Shown here: one piece after another, positions 52,023 through 61,072 of the stretch
Position numbering within the stretch: position 1 is the stretch's first letter
Layout: every line of letters begins with the position of its first letter
Translations under genes and position numbers: made by a program
Notes under the pieces: generated by a model
What the model was told of the DNA's origin: nothing
Seen by the model: the letters and a program-made list of their open reading frames with translations, nothing else
The model's database searches: none
Assembly: GCA_964371225.1 (NCBI GenBank)
Contig: CAYJNA010000001.1
Coordinates: 20,627 to 84,626, forward strand
DNA from: CAYJAD01 sp964371225
GTDB lineage: Bacteria > Desulfobacterota > Desulfovibrionia > Desulfovibrionales > Desulfovibrionaceae
Length of the DNA stretch: 64,000 nt
Direction of reading: 5' to 3'

Positions 52023-54749
52023 ATGTTTTCTAAAACACTTGTAATTAACGGTGTTGCTCAAAATCTTATTGTTAATGACGACGAAAAACTTTCTGATGTA
52101 TTGCGCTCTCGTCTAAAACTTACCAGCGTAAAAGTTGGTTGCGGTCAAGGTCAGTGCGGCGCTTGTTCTGTAATTTTGGACGGTAAGGTTGTTCGTTCTT
52201 GTATCATTAAAATGGGTCGTGTGGCTGACAATGCTGAAATTACAACCCTTGAAGGTGTAGGAACCGCTGAGAACCTGCATCCATTACAACAATCTTGGCT
52301 TTTCCACGGTGGAGCTCAATGCGGTTTCTGTACCCCAGGTTTCATTGTTTCTGCTAAAGCTCTTTTAGATACCAATCTAAACCCCAGCCGCGAAGATGTA
52401 CGTAACTGGTTCCAAAAACACAAAAACGTATGCCGTTGCACAGGCTATAAGCCTTTAGTAGACGCCGTTATGGACGGGGCTGCCGTTATGCGCGGTGAAA
52501 AAACTCTTGCTGACATCACCTACCAAGTGCCTGCTGATGGTCGCATTTGGGGTACAGGCTTTACTCGTCCTGGTTCCCTTGCAAAAATTACCGGTACTGC
52601 TGAGTTTGGTGCTGACGCTGTTTTCACCTTACCTCCAAGCACCTTACACCTTGCCATTGCTCAAGCCAAAGTATCTCATGCTAACATTAAGAGCATTGAT
52701 ACTTCCGAAGCTGAAAAAATGCCTGGTGTTTACAAAGTTCTTACCCATAAAGATGTTAAGGGTAAAAACCGCATTACAGGTCTTATTACCTTCCCCACCA
52801 ATAAGGGTGACGGCTGGGATCGTCCTATCTTAAATGATACTAAGATATTCCAATATGGTGATGCCCTTGCCATCGTTTGTGCTGATAGCGAATGCAATGC
52901 TCGTGCTGCTGCAGAAAAAGTTAAGGTAGACCTTGAACTTTTACCTGAATATATGAATGCTCATGACGCCATGGATCCTAGCGCCATGGAAATTCACCCA
53001 GGCACCCCCAACGTTTACTTTGAGCAAGGCCTACAAAAAGGTGACGATACAGCCAAATACTTTGATGACCCCAATATGGTTGTTGTAGAAGGCTCTTATT
53101 ACACCCAGCGCCAACCTCACCTTCCCATTGAGCCAGACGTAGGTTATGGTTATGTGAATGGTGAAGGGCAATTGGTACTTCACTCCAAATCCATTGGCTT
53201 GCACTTACATGGTTACATGATTGCCCCAGGCCTAGGTGTTGAAATGGGTAAAGAACTTGTCATGGTACAAAATACCACTGGTGGTACCTTTGGCTATAAA
53301 TTCAGCCCCACCATGGAAGCTCTTGTAGGTGTTGCAGTACTTGCTACCGGCCGTCCTTGCCACTTACGTTATAACTACGAGCAGCAACAAAATTACACCG
53401 GTAAGCGTTCACCTTTCTGGACCACCGTACGTATGGCTGCTGACAAAGAAAGTAAAAAAATCAAAGCCCTTCATGTGGACTGGATTGTTGACCACGGCCC
53501 TTACTCCGAGTTTGGTGACTTACTCACCCTTCGCGGTGCCCAATTCTGCGGCGCAGGCTATGGCATTCCTCACATGAGCGGTAAGGGTCTTACTGTGGCC
53601 ACCAACCATGCTTGGGGTGCAGCTTTCCGCGGTTACGGCGGCCCTGAAATTGAGTTTGCTTCTGAATCCCTCATGGACGAATTAGCTCAAAAAATGGGTG
53701 TAGATCCCTTAGAGCTTCGCGCCATCAACCATTACAGAGCCGGTGACACCACACCTACACAACAAACACCAGAAGTATTAAGCTTTGCTGAAATGTTTGA
53801 ACTTATGAAGCCTAAATACGAAGAGTCTAAAGCACGTGTTGCTGCCAACTCCACCGCTGAAGTAAAACGCGGCGTAGGTGTAGCTCTTGGTGTGTACGGT
53901 TCCGGTCTTGACGGCCCAGATAATGCTGAAGCATGGGTACAGCTTGACGAAGACGGCGGCGTTACCGTAGGTAGCTGCTGGGAAGATCACGGCCAAGGCG
54001 CTGACGCTGGCGTACTTGGTACTGCTCATGAAAGCTTACGTTCCATCAATATCCCCATGGATAAAATCCGCCTTGTGATGAACGATACCAGCAAAGCCCC
54101 TAACTCCGGCCCTGCAGGTGGTTCCCGTTCACAAGTTATGGTAGGTCAAGCCATTCGTGTGGCTTGTGAACTCCTCATGGCTGCCATGAAAAAAGCTGAT
54201 GGTTCCATGCATGACTACGCCAGCATGAAAGAAGCCGGTCTTGATACTCGCTACCTTGGCGTGTGGACAGCTAAAGCTACTGAGTGCGATGCACTTGGTA
54301 AGGGTAACCCCTTCTCTTGCTACATGTATGGCCTCTTCCTTGCTGAAGTAGCTGTAGAAGTAGCAACCGGTAAAACCACGGTAGAAAAGATGGTTATGGT
54401 GGCGGACATTGGTTCTGTTAATAACCGTGTTATCACCGACGGCCAAATCTACGGCGGCTTAGTGCAAGGTATTGGTCTTGCACTCACCGAAGACTATGAA
54501 GACCTTAAAAAGCATAGCACCATGTCTGGTGCAGGTATTCCTAACATTAAGGATGCTCCTGATAATATTGAGATTCTCTATGTGGAAACACCACGCCCAG
54601 AAGGCCCTCACGGCGCTTCCGGTGTGGGTGAAATTCCTCTTTGCGGCCCTCACCCCGCCATCATCAATGCCATTGCCAATGCTTGCGGCGCACGTGTACG
54701 TCACTTGCCTGCTCGTCCTGAAAAGGTACTTGCAGCCATGCCCAAGTAG
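52023..54749 (+). CDS. mop: aldehyde oxidoreductase (molybdenum, MOP type)
   Basis: A 908 aa xanthine-oxidase-family enzyme that oxidises aldehydes to carboxylic acids at a molybdopterin cytosine dinucleotide centre. Residues 1-80 are a plant-ferredoxin-type [2Fe-2S] domain with Cys40, Cys45, Cys48 and Cys60; the second [2Fe-2S] domain follows (CGFCTPGF, CRCTGYKPL). The Mo domain has GGTFGYKF, AFRGYGGPE and the catalytic Glu region GASGVGEIPL. Numbering and sequence agree very closely with D. gigas MOP (907 aa), which has no flavin domain. GGAGGAAGGT precedes the ATG; a longer in-frame start at 51894 would run into the previous gene and is rejected. Confidence 0.97.
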   Translation: MFSKTLVINGVAQNLIVNDDEKLSDVLRSRLKLTSVKVGCGQGQCGACSVILDGKVVRSCIIKMGRVADNAEITTLEGVGTAENLHPLQQSWLFHGGAQCGFCTPGFIVSAKALLDTNLNPSREDVRNWFQKHKNVCRCTGYKPLVDAVMDGAAVMRGEKTLADITYQVPADGRIWGTGFTRPGSLAKITGTAEFGADAVFTLPPSTLHLAIAQAKVSHANIKSIDTSEAEKMPGVYKVLTHKDVKGKNRITGLITFPTNKGDGWDRPILNDTKIFQYGDALAIVCADSECNARAAAEKVKVDLELLPEYMNAHDAMDPSAMEIHPGTPNVYFEQGLQKGDDTAKYFDDPNMVVVEGSYYTQRQPHLPIEPDVGYGYVNGEGQLVLHSKSIGLHLHGYMIAPGLGVEMGKELVMVQNTTGGTFGYKFSPTMEALVGVAVLATGRPCHLRYNYEQQQNYTGKRSPFWTTVRMAADKESKKIKALHVDWIVDHGPYSEFGDLLTLRGAQFCGAGYGIPHMSGKGLTVATNHAWGAAFRGYGGPEIEFASESLMDELAQKMGVDPLELRAINHYRAGDTTPTQQTPEVLSFAEMFELMKPKYEESKARVAANSTAEVKRGVGVALGVYGSGLDGPDNAEAWVQLDEDGGVTVGSCWEDHGQGADAGVLGTAHESLRSINIPMDKIRLVMNDTSKAPNSGPAGGSRSQVMVGQAIRVACELLMAAMKKADGSMHDYASMKEAGLDTRYLGVWTAKATECDALGKGNPFSCYMYGLFLAEVAVEVATGKTTVEKMVMVADIGSVNNRVITDGQIYGGLVQGIGLALTEDYEDLKKHSTMSGAGIPNIKDAPDNIEILYVETPRPEGPHGASGVGEIPLCGPHPAIINAIANACGARVRHLPARPEKVLAAMPK

Positions 54750-54774
54750 ATTCTGGTAACAAAGCTACATCTAG

Positions 54775-54817
54775 GGAGGAAGTTCTGCCAAAGGGCTACT
54801 TCCTCCCTTTCTTCTTT
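54775..54817 (+). terminator. terminator-like hairpin between mop and the iron-sulfur oxidoreductase gene
   Basis: GGGAGGAAGT / ACTTCCTCCC (54775-54784, 54799-54808) with a 14-base loop and a T-rich tail TTTCTTCTTT. Being inside the cluster, it may lower expression of the downstream genes relative to mop. Confidence 0.75.
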
Positions 54818-54839
54818 ATAACTTTTCGGAGTTTTTACA

Positions 54840-57260
54840 ATGGATCAAAACACCTTACATCGCATCGAAGCTCATTGTACCCAAGAAGCTATGCCTCGCT
54901 GTCAAGCGTATTGTCCCCTACATTTAGATGTGCGCTCCTTCATGGATTGCATGAAGAATGGACAGATGAAAGAAGCGCGTAAGGTGCTGGAACGGCATTT
55001 ACCCATACCTCACATTCTTACACATATCTGCGATCACCCTTGTGAAGGACACTGTTTACGCCGTGACCTAGGGGGAAGCCTGGCCATACAAAGCCTTGAA
55101 GAAGTGTGCATGGCGCACAGCGAAAAACAGTTGAAAGCATTTCCACGCCCGCCTAAAGCTCAAAAAATTGCCATATTTGGTAACGGACTTGCGGCTTTAA
55201 CTGTGGCCTATGAATTAGCTAAAAAAAGCTTTCCCACAACCATATTCTATACCAGCGCAGAAGAATCCCAGTGTGCCACGTCTTTTTTATGTCAATCTTT
55301 TAAAAAACTTACAAAAGAGCATGTACACATAGAGCTTGAAGCTTTAGAAAAACAGCACGCTACTTTTCAATCAACGCCTTTGCATATGGAACTTTTTGAG
55401 CAAATACTACAAAAGCAAGAATACGCTGCGTATTTTGTGGATGCTCACGCTGCGCCAGAAATTTTTAATGCATTGCAAAGCCGGCCACATGAACTTACCA
55501 TGCATGTAACACATGGAGAGCATACACATATTTGTGCCGGCGGCATGTTAGAAAGCACAGTAACCGGCGCTACTTACGCTTCTCCTGCTACACAATGCGG
55601 TCATGGGCGCCAAGCGGCGCTTTCCTTAGAGCGTCTTGCCACCGGAGTTTCTTTAGATGCCGGTCGTGAAGAAAGCCTTGGCAAAAGTAAGCTTTCCACT
55701 CCCCTGCAAGGGCTTACATCCAAAGCGGCGCTTTTCCCGCAAGGAGAAAAATACAGCCTTGAAGAAGCGCAAGCCGAAGCTGCTCGATGTATACAATGTG
55801 AATGTATGCAATGTGTCAAAGAATGTGTCTACTTGCAAAAATACGGTTCTTTTCCGCGCGCATATACAAGGCAAATTTATAATAATACGGCCATTGTCAT
55901 GGGAGACCATAAAGCCAATAGCCTTATTAATGGCTGTATGATGTGCGATCAATGCACAGAAATTTGTCCAGAACGTTTCTCCATGTCTGAAGTTTGTTTG
56001 GATGCACGTCAACACATGGTAGACAATGACTATATGCCTCCTTCTGCGTACGAATTTGCTGTGGAAGATATGCTTTCTGCTTCGCAAAGCCCTTGCGCTC
56101 TTGTGCTTAAAGATGCTGCACAACAAGAAAAGCCCAGTCACGCTTTTTTCCCCGGTTGTCAATTAGCAGCCGCGCGCAGTGAACAAGTTTTTGCCCTCTA
56201 CACCCTTTTACAGCAACAAACAGTGCATACGCACATACAAGGTGTGGGGCTTATGCTTTCTTGTTGCGGTATTCCTGCTCACTGGGCAGGACAAAAAAAA
56301 CTTGCAGAACAAAGTTTACAAGAGCTTGAAAGACAATGGAAAAGTTTGGGCGAACCCACTCTTATCATGGGCTGTGCTTCTTGTATGAAAATGTTTTCCA
56401 TGCACATGCCGCATATTCCTTGCGTCTCTTTGTGGGAACTTTTAGAAGGTATATTGCCACAAAGCAGCGAAACACCCCCTTCACGGCACTACTCTTTGCA
56501 TGACCCTTGCGCGGCTCGTACTAATGAAGCATGGCAAAAAGCCATACGCAACCTTGCTAAAACGCAAAATATAGACATTGTTGAACATAGACAGCAAGGC
56601 AAAACAACACCTTGTTGCGGCTTTGGTGGTAATGTTTGGTGTTCGCAACCGGAGCTTGCCGAAAAAGCCACAGCTTCCATGGCTACACTTTTGTATGAAG
56701 AAAATAAACAAGATACCAGCATTGTTTCCTGTGTTATGTGTCAAGATCGTCTCTTAAAAATGGGAAAAAATTGTTTACATATTCTTGATGTTCTGCCCTC
56801 TTTACCCCCTGTGGAAAATAAACCCATGGGCATTTCAGCACGGCGCATGCAAAGAGCCTTATTGGCACAAAAAATGCGTCAACACCATGGTGAAGATACA
56901 TGCTTACCGGTACAGCCCATAGAAAATACTCTCTGCATGAATACACAAGCAAAGAGTACAGAGCACATGTTTTTGCATATCTCCCCTGAACTTCTTCAAG
57001 AGTTAGAGCGCAAACATATTTTGCATCAAGATGTGGCCTTGGCAGTACGTATGGTGGAGCAACATAAAGAACGCTTTGTGGAACAAGAAAGTGGACATTA
57101 TATTGGAGCATGGCGTCCACGCAATGTTACATTTTGGGTGCGTTATGCTCAGGATGCTCAAGGCACATTTCATCTTTATGATGCATGGTGTCATCGTATG
57201 CATGTGCCTAATTCTGTTCCGGGAGCTATTTTTGAAAGTACATCTAAGACAAAGGTATAA
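54840..57260 (+). CDS. multi-cluster iron-sulfur oxidoreductase (DVU_1558-like)
   Basis: An 806 aa protein. N-terminal two-cluster domain as in GltD (C13, C21, C25P and C64, C68, C72), a short Rossmann segment with GNGLAA at 114-119 (third Gly replaced by Ala), about 70 residues further a stretch without clear flavin motifs, then ferredoxin-type sites CIQCECMQCVKEC (about 317) and CMMCDQCTEICP (about 366), and two CCG domains of heterodisulfide-reductase type (FPGCQL ... LSCCGIP; HDPCAARTNE ... PCCGFGG). Suited to move electrons from the adjacent Mo enzyme to a soluble carrier; the loss of a full FAD/NADPH pair is notable. Family name from memory of Desulfovibrio neighbourhoods. Confidence 0.85.
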   Translation: MDQNTLHRIEAHCTQEAMPRCQAYCPLHLDVRSFMDCMKNGQMKEARKVLERHLPIPHILTHICDHPCEGHCLRRDLGGSLAIQSLEEVCMAHSEKQLKAFPRPPKAQKIAIFGNGLAALTVAYELAKKSFPTTIFYTSAEESQCATSFLCQSFKKLTKEHVHIELEALEKQHATFQSTPLHMELFEQILQKQEYAAYFVDAHAAPEIFNALQSRPHELTMHVTHGEHTHICAGGMLESTVTGATYASPATQCGHGRQAALSLERLATGVSLDAGREESLGKSKLSTPLQGLTSKAALFPQGEKYSLEEAQAEAARCIQCECMQCVKECVYLQKYGSFPRAYTRQIYNNTAIVMGDHKANSLINGCMMCDQCTEICPERFSMSEVCLDARQHMVDNDYMPPSAYEFAVEDMLSASQSPCALVLKDAAQQEKPSHAFFPGCQLAAARSEQVFALYTLLQQQTVHTHIQGVGLMLSCCGIPAHWAGQKKLAEQSLQELERQWKSLGEPTLIMGCASCMKMFSMHMPHIPCVSLWELLEGILPQSSETPPSRHYSLHDPCAARTNEAWQKAIRNLAKTQNIDIVEHRQQGKTTPCCGFGGNVWCSQPELAEKATASMATLLYEENKQDTSIVSCVMCQDRLLKMGKNCLHILDVLPSLPPVENKPMGISARRMQRALLAQKMRQHHGEDTCLPVQPIENTLCMNTQAKSTEHMFLHISPELLQELERKHILHQDVALAVRMVEQHKERFVEQESGHYIGAWRPRNVTFWVRYAQDAQGTFHLYDAWCHRMHVPNSVPGAIFESTSKTKV

Positions 57261-57272
57261 AAGGATATATCC

Positions 57273-57491
57273 ATGAGTTCACTTCTTCCCAGTTACACGC
57301 CGGATGCAGGTACATGGCTTTGCGCACGTTGTAATTGCCCTCTTGAGCAACAAAAAATGCAAGTGCTTTACCTTGAAAATGCTTTTGAAGTATCTCTTCC
57401 GGCCTGCCCCCAATGCGGTCTTACTTTGGCTCCTAAATCATTGGCTGAAGGAAAAATGCTTGAAGTGGAAAGACTTTTGGAAGATAAATAA
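57273..57491 (+). CDS. small two-CxxC protein (DVU_1557-like)
   Basis: A 72 aa protein with C17xxC20 (CARC, followed by C22) and C45xxC48 (CPQC) in a zinc-ribbon- or rubredoxin-like arrangement: short knuckle, about 25-residue beta segment, second knuckle. It could hold one zinc or iron. It sits 12 bases after the iron-sulfur oxidoreductase gene with an AAAGGA site and its stop codon overlaps the ATG of the methyltransferase. Known to me only as a conserved member of this cluster. Confidence 0.82.
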   Translation: MSSLLPSYTPDAGTWLCARCNCPLEQQKMQVLYLENAFEVSLPACPQCGLTLAPKSLAEGKMLEVERLLEDK

Positions 57492-58066
57492 TGCCTTGCC
57501 AAGCATTACGTCCCGGCGGGCTCGCACTGACCATGAGAGCTTTACAGCATTGTTCTTTTGCACCACATGCAATTCTTTTAGATGTGGGCTGTGGATACGG
57601 ACAAACACGAGATTTTTTACGTCAACAAGGCTTTACTGCATATGGACTTGATTTGCATGAATTTAATACAAACAAAGACATACAAGCTCATGCTACGAAT
57701 CTCCCATTACGCAACAAGAGCATAGATGGTATCATTGCAGAATGTGTTTTGTCGCTTATGCCTTCCATGGAAAAAACTGTGGCGGAATGGACAAGGGTGT
57801 GTCGTCAAGGTGCCACCCTACTTTTGCATGATGTTTATGATAAAAGGCAAAATACAGTTACTGCACAGAGCTTGCATCCTCTTCAATTAGAAACAACTTT
57901 ACAAATATATGGCTGGCACATATACCATACAGAAGACTGCTCTTCTGCACTCAAAGCCTATGCAGCCCAGCTACTTTGGCATGGTGTGGACACGCTTTGT
58001 CTCAATGATACCTCAGCGCAACATAAGGGCTATGGTCTTTGGATTGCGCAAAAAATCCCTTGTTAA
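57491..58066 (+). CDS. class I SAM-dependent methyltransferase (DVU_1556-like)
   Basis: A 191 aa methyltransferase. SAM site LLDVGCGYGQTRDFLRQQGF with acidic residue in YGLDLHE, then the substrate-side region NLPLRNKSIDGIIAECVLSLMP. Shape is of Methyltransf_11 type, short at the C-terminus. Overlaps the preceding stop by one base. Its substrate is unknown; it could modify a small molecule or a protein of the cluster. Confidence 0.86.
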   Translation: MPCQALRPGGLALTMRALQHCSFAPHAILLDVGCGYGQTRDFLRQQGFTAYGLDLHEFNTNKDIQAHATNLPLRNKSIDGIIAECVLSLMPSMEKTVAEWTRVCRQGATLLLHDVYDKRQNTVTAQSLHPLQLETTLQIYGWHIYHTEDCSSALKAYAAQLLWHGVDTLCLNDTSAQHKGYGLWIAQKIPC

Positions 58067-58077
58067 GGTATGAAATT

Positions 58078-58551
58078 ATGCACCCCCTTCTCTTAGAAAT
58101 TTTACCCCAAATTCATAAAGGCTATTGCTGTAGCCAATTGCTCATGCAAATTTTTTTACAAAGCGCAGGAGAAGATTGCGAAGAAAAATCACAGCTTATC
58201 CGCGCCATGCACGGCCTTTGTGTGGGTATGGGCGGTCAAGAAGGCCCATGTGCTCTTTTAACTAGCGGCGCTTGTATACTTAGCCTCTTGGCAGGGCGTG
58301 GGCGTGATGACGAAAGTGCGCACCCAGCACTTTTTGCCATGATGCAAGAATATCAAGAGTGGTTTTACAATCATACACAAAGCACAGGTATCTGCCGAGA
58401 ACTTTTAACAAAATTTAACGCAGAAAAACAAGAATCAGCACAAAAACTCGGCGGCGGGCACAGCTCTTGCGGCTTACTTTTAGCAGATTGTTGGGAAGAA
58501 CTTTGCACCATTGCAGAAAGCTACGCATTGTCTTTGGAGTTACGCCCCTAG
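58078..58551 (+). CDS. C-GCAxxG-C-C family protein (DVU_1555-like)
   Basis: A 157 aa helical protein of the family named for conserved cysteines: here CCSQ near the N-terminus, GLCVGMGGQEGPCALLTSGA in the middle and a further SSCGLLLADCW at the end. These cysteines are thought to bind a cluster or serve redox. The ATG at 58078 with AAGGT upstream is chosen; a longer frame overlaps the methyltransferase. Located between methyltransferase and radical SAM genes. Confidence 0.85.
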   Translation: MHPLLLEILPQIHKGYCCSQLLMQIFLQSAGEDCEEKSQLIRAMHGLCVGMGGQEGPCALLTSGACILSLLAGRGRDDESAHPALFAMMQEYQEWFYNHTQSTGICRELLTKFNAEKQESAQKLGGGHSSCGLLLADCWEELCTIAESYALSLELRP

Positions 58552-58559
58552 GATTATTC

Positions 58560-59963
58560 ATGAAGATTTTACAAAAGACCCAAAGCCTTTGCCCTCACTG
58601 CTTTCGCACCATTAAAGCCTACTATGCCCAAAGAGAAAATGGTGTATTTTTTGAGAAAAACTGCCCCGAACATGGAGATTTTTCCGTACCCGCATGGATA
58701 GATATGCCCAAAACGCCATCTTTTGAATCATGGTGCGCATCCCCCCCTGCAACTAAAATACTTACTCACATAAAAGGTAGCAATTCCAGCAGAAAAGGCT
58801 GCCCCCATGATTGTGGGCTCTGCCAAGACCATGCGCAACAAAGTTGCTGTGTGTTGCTTGAAGTGACACAGCGCTGTAATATGCATTGTCCCATCTGTTA
58901 TGCCAGTGCTGGGAAAGAAGAAAAAACATCTGATATGCGTCTTGATGTCATACAAGAGCGTTTAAAAAGGCTTATGCAGCGCGCCGGTGCTGTAAATATA
59001 CAGCTCTCGGGCGGGGAACCTACGCTGCATGAAAATCTTGAAGATATCATACGCTTAACCCATGCCCAAGGTTTTTCCTTCGTGCAGCTAAACACCAATG
59101 GATTGCGTCTTGGGCAAGAGCCTTCCTATGCCAAAAAACTTAAAGATGCCGGGTTAAATCTTGTATACTTACAGTGGGATAGCATGGAAGATACAGCCTA
59201 TACCACCTTACGCGGTGCTGCCTACGCGCAATGCAAAGAAAAAGCTTTGCAACATTGCATTGAAACCCAGCTTCCCGTACTTTTAGTTATAACCTTAGTA
59301 CGCGGTGTTAATGATACAGCCCTTGGTGCTATTTTACATAAAGCCCTACAAAGCGGCCCCTTGGTACGCGGTATACACATTCAACCTGTGGCCTCTTTTG
59401 GACGCTATCCTTGGGAACAAATTGCCGCGCCACGTTTTACTCTTCCTGAAATATTACATGCCCTTGAAGCGCAAAGTCATGGTATGCTTCAAGCACAAGA
59501 CTTTCACCCCCCCAGTTCAGAACATGCCTTATGCTCCTTTAGTGCTGTGTATCAAAGAGAAGAAAAAAAGCATGACACGCATGCGGGAAAATATAATCAT
59601 ACCTTACGCCCTGTGCATGAACAAAAAGGCTGCTGCAATTGCACGCAAGAAGCAGCTCATGTACCTGCGGCCGTACAAGCGCGTACTTTTGTGGCGCATC
59701 ATTGGGGCGCAGCGCAATCCCCACAAGGTATACATGAACAAATGACGCAGGATGGTTTGGATACTTTTATACAAAAAAATACTGTGCAAAACAGATTTAC
59801 CATTTCTGCTATGGCTTTTCAAGATGCCTATTCCTTAGATTTAGCACGCTTACGGCGTTGTCATATTCATATAGCAGCACAAGAAGGTAATATAATCCCC
59901 TTTTGTGCTTACAATATGACATCCAGTGCAAATTATGCCCTATACAGAGGTAAGGAATGTTAA
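58560..59963 (+). CDS. trsS: radical SAM protein of TrsS type (cysteine form)
   Basis: A 467 aa radical SAM enzyme. Before the core are CPHC (11-14), CPEHG (35-39) and CPHDCGLC (81-88) plus a CC at 96-97; the radical SAM cluster motif is C106xxxC110xxC113 (CNMHCPIC) followed by a canonical SGGEPTLHENL. C-terminal half has further cysteines (CCNC, about 358). From memory, this is the TrsS family, in which some members carry selenocysteine; here all sites are cysteine codons and no in-frame TGA is seen. Its substrate is unknown. AGGAT precedes the ATG; the next gene overlaps by 7 bases. Confidence 0.86.
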   Translation: MKILQKTQSLCPHCFRTIKAYYAQRENGVFFEKNCPEHGDFSVPAWIDMPKTPSFESWCASPPATKILTHIKGSNSSRKGCPHDCGLCQDHAQQSCCVLLEVTQRCNMHCPICYASAGKEEKTSDMRLDVIQERLKRLMQRAGAVNIQLSGGEPTLHENLEDIIRLTHAQGFSFVQLNTNGLRLGQEPSYAKKLKDAGLNLVYLQWDSMEDTAYTTLRGAAYAQCKEKALQHCIETQLPVLLVITLVRGVNDTALGAILHKALQSGPLVRGIHIQPVASFGRYPWEQIAAPRFTLPEILHALEAQSHGMLQAQDFHPPSSEHALCSFSAVYQREEKKHDTHAGKYNHTLRPVHEQKGCCNCTQEAAHVPAAVQARTFVAHHWGAAQSPQGIHEQMTQDGLDTFIQKNTVQNRFTISAMAFQDAYSLDLARLRRCHIHIAAQEGNIIPFCAYNMTSSANYALYRGKEC

Positions 59964-61072
59964 AGAACAGAGTATGTATGCCAAGTGTTATGGATGCTTG
60001 GTTAAAAGATAAATTGCCACAAAAAAACAGTGCGCAAGATTTTTCCACGGCTTTAGCTCATGAACAATGGCAGCGTTTTTGCGCCATTGTGGCTTATGCA
60101 CAAAGCAACAGTCATTTTTATGCCAATACGTTAAAAAATATACATATCCCTTCGTTAGTACAAACAAATCTTGAAGATATACCCTTTACCACTGCGCAAG
60201 ATTTACACCAATGGGAGCAATTTATTTGTATTTCCTTGGGTGATATAGAACGCATGGTAAGCTTACAAACGTCGGGAACTACAGGATTTTCCAAGCGTAT
60301 TGCCTTTAGCGAACAAGATTTGCAAGCTACGGAGGATTTTTTTGCCATAGGCATGAGTCAATTGGTGCAAACCCATGACAGAGTCCTTGCTCTTTGGCCT
60401 GGGGCGCATTTACCTCAAGGGGTCAGTGCTCTTTTACGTGAAGCTCTTGCAAAAAATCATATTGAGGTTTTTGATGGTAATCCTGCCACCACACAACAAA
60501 GCCTTTGGGCTGAGTTACAACGTTACAATCCTCATGCTGTGGTGGGGGCGCCAAGCCAACTGGAAGTGTTGGCAACACTTTTAGAAAATCCCTATTATAA
60601 AAACGAATTAGAAAAAAATCCTTTAGCCTTGCGCTGTCTTCTCAGTAGCGGTGAAAATGTACATCCTTCTCTTGCGCAACGCTGGCAAGAATTGGGTTTA
60701 CAGACCCTTGACCATTATGGCATTACCGAAGCTGGATACAGCATAGGGGTACAATGCCCGGCTAAAAATGGCTATCATCTACGTGAGCTTGATTTATTTA
60801 TTGAAATCATTGAGATACAGGGCACAAAACCTCTTGCTGACGGAGAAGAAGGAGAAGTGGTCATCACCACTTTGGGGCGTACCGCCATGCCACTCATACG
60901 CTATCGCACCGGAGATATAGCCGCTATTATTGCTACCCCTTGCCCTTGCGGCAGCCCTTTACGACGTCTTTCTTCTTTACGTGGGCGCCTCATAGCTCAA
61001 GGAAATAATTATACCATAGAAAAATGTACCAAAGGATATTTGCATGAAAGATCTACTCAAACAACTTTGTAA
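59957..61072 (+). CDS. PaaK-like AMP-dependent CoA ligase (DVU_1553-like)
   Basis: A 371 aa adenylate-forming enzyme. ATP loop TSGTTGFSKRIAF, adenine site LDHYGITEAGYSIG, and the hinge-aspartate region LIRYRTGDIAAI followed by CPCGSPLRRLSSLRGR. These are the motifs of phenylacetate-CoA ligase-type proteins, though shorter than PaaK (about 430 aa), lacking most of the C-terminal lobe. It might activate the acid formed by the aldehyde oxidoreductase, or charge a cofactor precursor (inference). AGGTAAGGA site. Confidence 0.86.
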   Translation: MLKNRVCMPSVMDAWLKDKLPQKNSAQDFSTALAHEQWQRFCAIVAYAQSNSHFYANTLKNIHIPSLVQTNLEDIPFTTAQDLHQWEQFICISLGDIERMVSLQTSGTTGFSKRIAFSEQDLQATEDFFAIGMSQLVQTHDRVLALWPGAHLPQGVSALLREALAKNHIEVFDGNPATTQQSLWAELQRYNPHAVVGAPSQLEVLATLLENPYYKNELEKNPLALRCLLSSGENVHPSLAQRWQELGLQTLDHYGITEAGYSIGVQCPAKNGYHLRELDLFIEIIEIQGTKPLADGEEGEVVITTLGRTAMPLIRYRTGDIAAIIATPCPCGSPLRRLSSLRGRLIAQGNNYTIEKCTKGYLHERSTQTTL

